Origin: Aphanomyces cochlioides
Taxonomy: Eukaryota; Oomycota; Saprolegniomycetes; Saprolegniales; Verrucalvaceae
NCBI GenBank assembly: GCA_019828595.1
Contig: JAHQRK010000040.1
Location: forward strand, 186,001-250,000
DNA: 64,000 nt
Direction of reading: 5' to 3'
Each line of letters starts with the position of its first letter. Position 1 is the stretch's first letter. The notes below the pieces were generated by a model. That model saw only the letters and a program-made list of their open reading frames with translations. It made no database searches and had not been told where the DNA came from. Below are positions 63,550-64,000 of this stretch, in pieces. The position numbers were made by a program, and so were the translations under genes.

Positions 63550-64000
63550 ATGTCTCTCAAGACGGTGTATGTCGAGATGGCAGTCCGAGATAATCGGGGG
63601 ACGAAGCGACTGACAGTTGTCAAGTCGTCCGAACCTGCACGTGTACATTTCACAGACACGAGTCCTCCCGTTGCAGCATCGACCGTGATTGAACAGTACC
63701 ATCACAAGAAACTCAACAGCACGTACGACCGACTTGTAGGAACCAGCAGAGCTCATTGCCTTTTCTGTAGATTCATGCCGTTTATCTCGAGAGGGAAACT
63801 CCTCGCACGAGTGCAAGAGAGCGGACGGAAACATTACCGCCCTGTCCTTGACCTTAAGAATGTCAAACACAACGACACATTGATCTACCATCCATGCGCG
63901 GAAATGCAAGCACTACTCGAGAAGAACAAGTGCTTGACACCCGCGCCTCCGCGCAAGTCGCAAGAAATGACACATACACCGACGAAAACGTTGAAACGAA
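63550..64000 (+). CDS. Partial gene running off the right edge
   Basis: Open frame from ATG 63550 (MSLKTVYVEMAVRDNRGTKR) with no stop before the end of the window. It reads like protein throughout, with a Cys/His cluster (RAHCLFCRF) and a basic Pro/Thr-rich end. A second in-frame ATG is at 63577. The frame is also open upstream to about 63479 where an AG could be an acceptor, so this may be an internal exon. No family is recognised. Confidence 0.45.
   Translation, partial: MSLKTVYVEMAVRDNRGTKRLTVVKSSEPARVHFTDTSPPVAASTVIEQYHHKKLNSTYDRLVGTSRAHCLFCRFMPFISRGKLLARVQESGRKHYRPVLDLKNVKHNDTLIYHPCAEMQALLEKNKCLTPAPPRKSQEMTHTPTKTLKR

Noticed and set aside
1..64000. tRNA, rRNA or other structured RNA genes
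   Set aside because: I looked for conserved tRNA boxes and rRNA stretches and saw none, but without a covariance search I cannot exclude small RNAs.

Overview
The window looks like nuclear DNA of an oomycete, most likely a saprolegnian water mould of the Aphanomyces/Saprolegnia type. This is inferred from gene content and gene structure, not from a database match. Conserved genes carry many very short GT-AG introns (41-57 bp, mode about 44). They include a two-domain phosphagen kinase of the kind known in Phytophthora, a PTEN-C2 formin and flagellar genes (SSNA1, an NDK-like protein). The repeats are Crypton, Helitron, MULE, hAT, PIF/Harbinger, Tc1-type and Ty3/gypsy elements.

Left half (1-32 kb) is a transposon and gene-family graveyard. 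Minisatellites are followed by a decayed Crypton tyrosine recombinase carrying an hAT-like insertion, then several MITEs and a tandem-duplicated foldback. Next comes a cluster of at least four copies of a large transmembrane protein family, all damaged. One copy is split by a deleted gypsy element that ends in a head-to-head pair of 321-bp LTRs. An intact 602-aa polytopic membrane protein lies inside the cluster. A 7.4-kb gypsy element (18125-25490) has near-identical LTRs and 5-bp target duplications. It carries an hAT copy in its polypurine tract and an unexplained antisense ORF. A Helitron follows (about 26870-31788), lying inside a pair of Tc1-like terminal inverted repeats.

Right half (32-64 kb) is gene-rich and compact. 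In order: NDK-like protein (-), small acidic protein (-), two-domain phosphagen kinase (-), a small spliced gene (-), THOC2 (+), PTEN-C2-PHD-FH2 formin (-), FANCD2 (+), two tandem SSNA1 genes (-), a cysteine-rich mucin-like membrane protein (+), a membrane-anchored cyclophilin (-) and a partial gene at the right edge (+). For NDK, THOC2, formin, FANCD2, SSNA1, the mucin-like protein and cyclophilin I placed exon boundaries by hand; each summed to an intact in-frame CDS.

Between SSNA1 and the mucin-like gene is a four-level nest. A deletion-derived Helitron (54452-60068) was invaded at a TA by a Tc1/mariner-like element. That element was invaded by a MULE with a 9-bp duplication, and the MULE by a Harbinger MITE with a TTA duplication. 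The MULE carries a spliced SWIM-finger transposase plus a convergent second zinc-finger ORF, an arrangement like maize MuDR.
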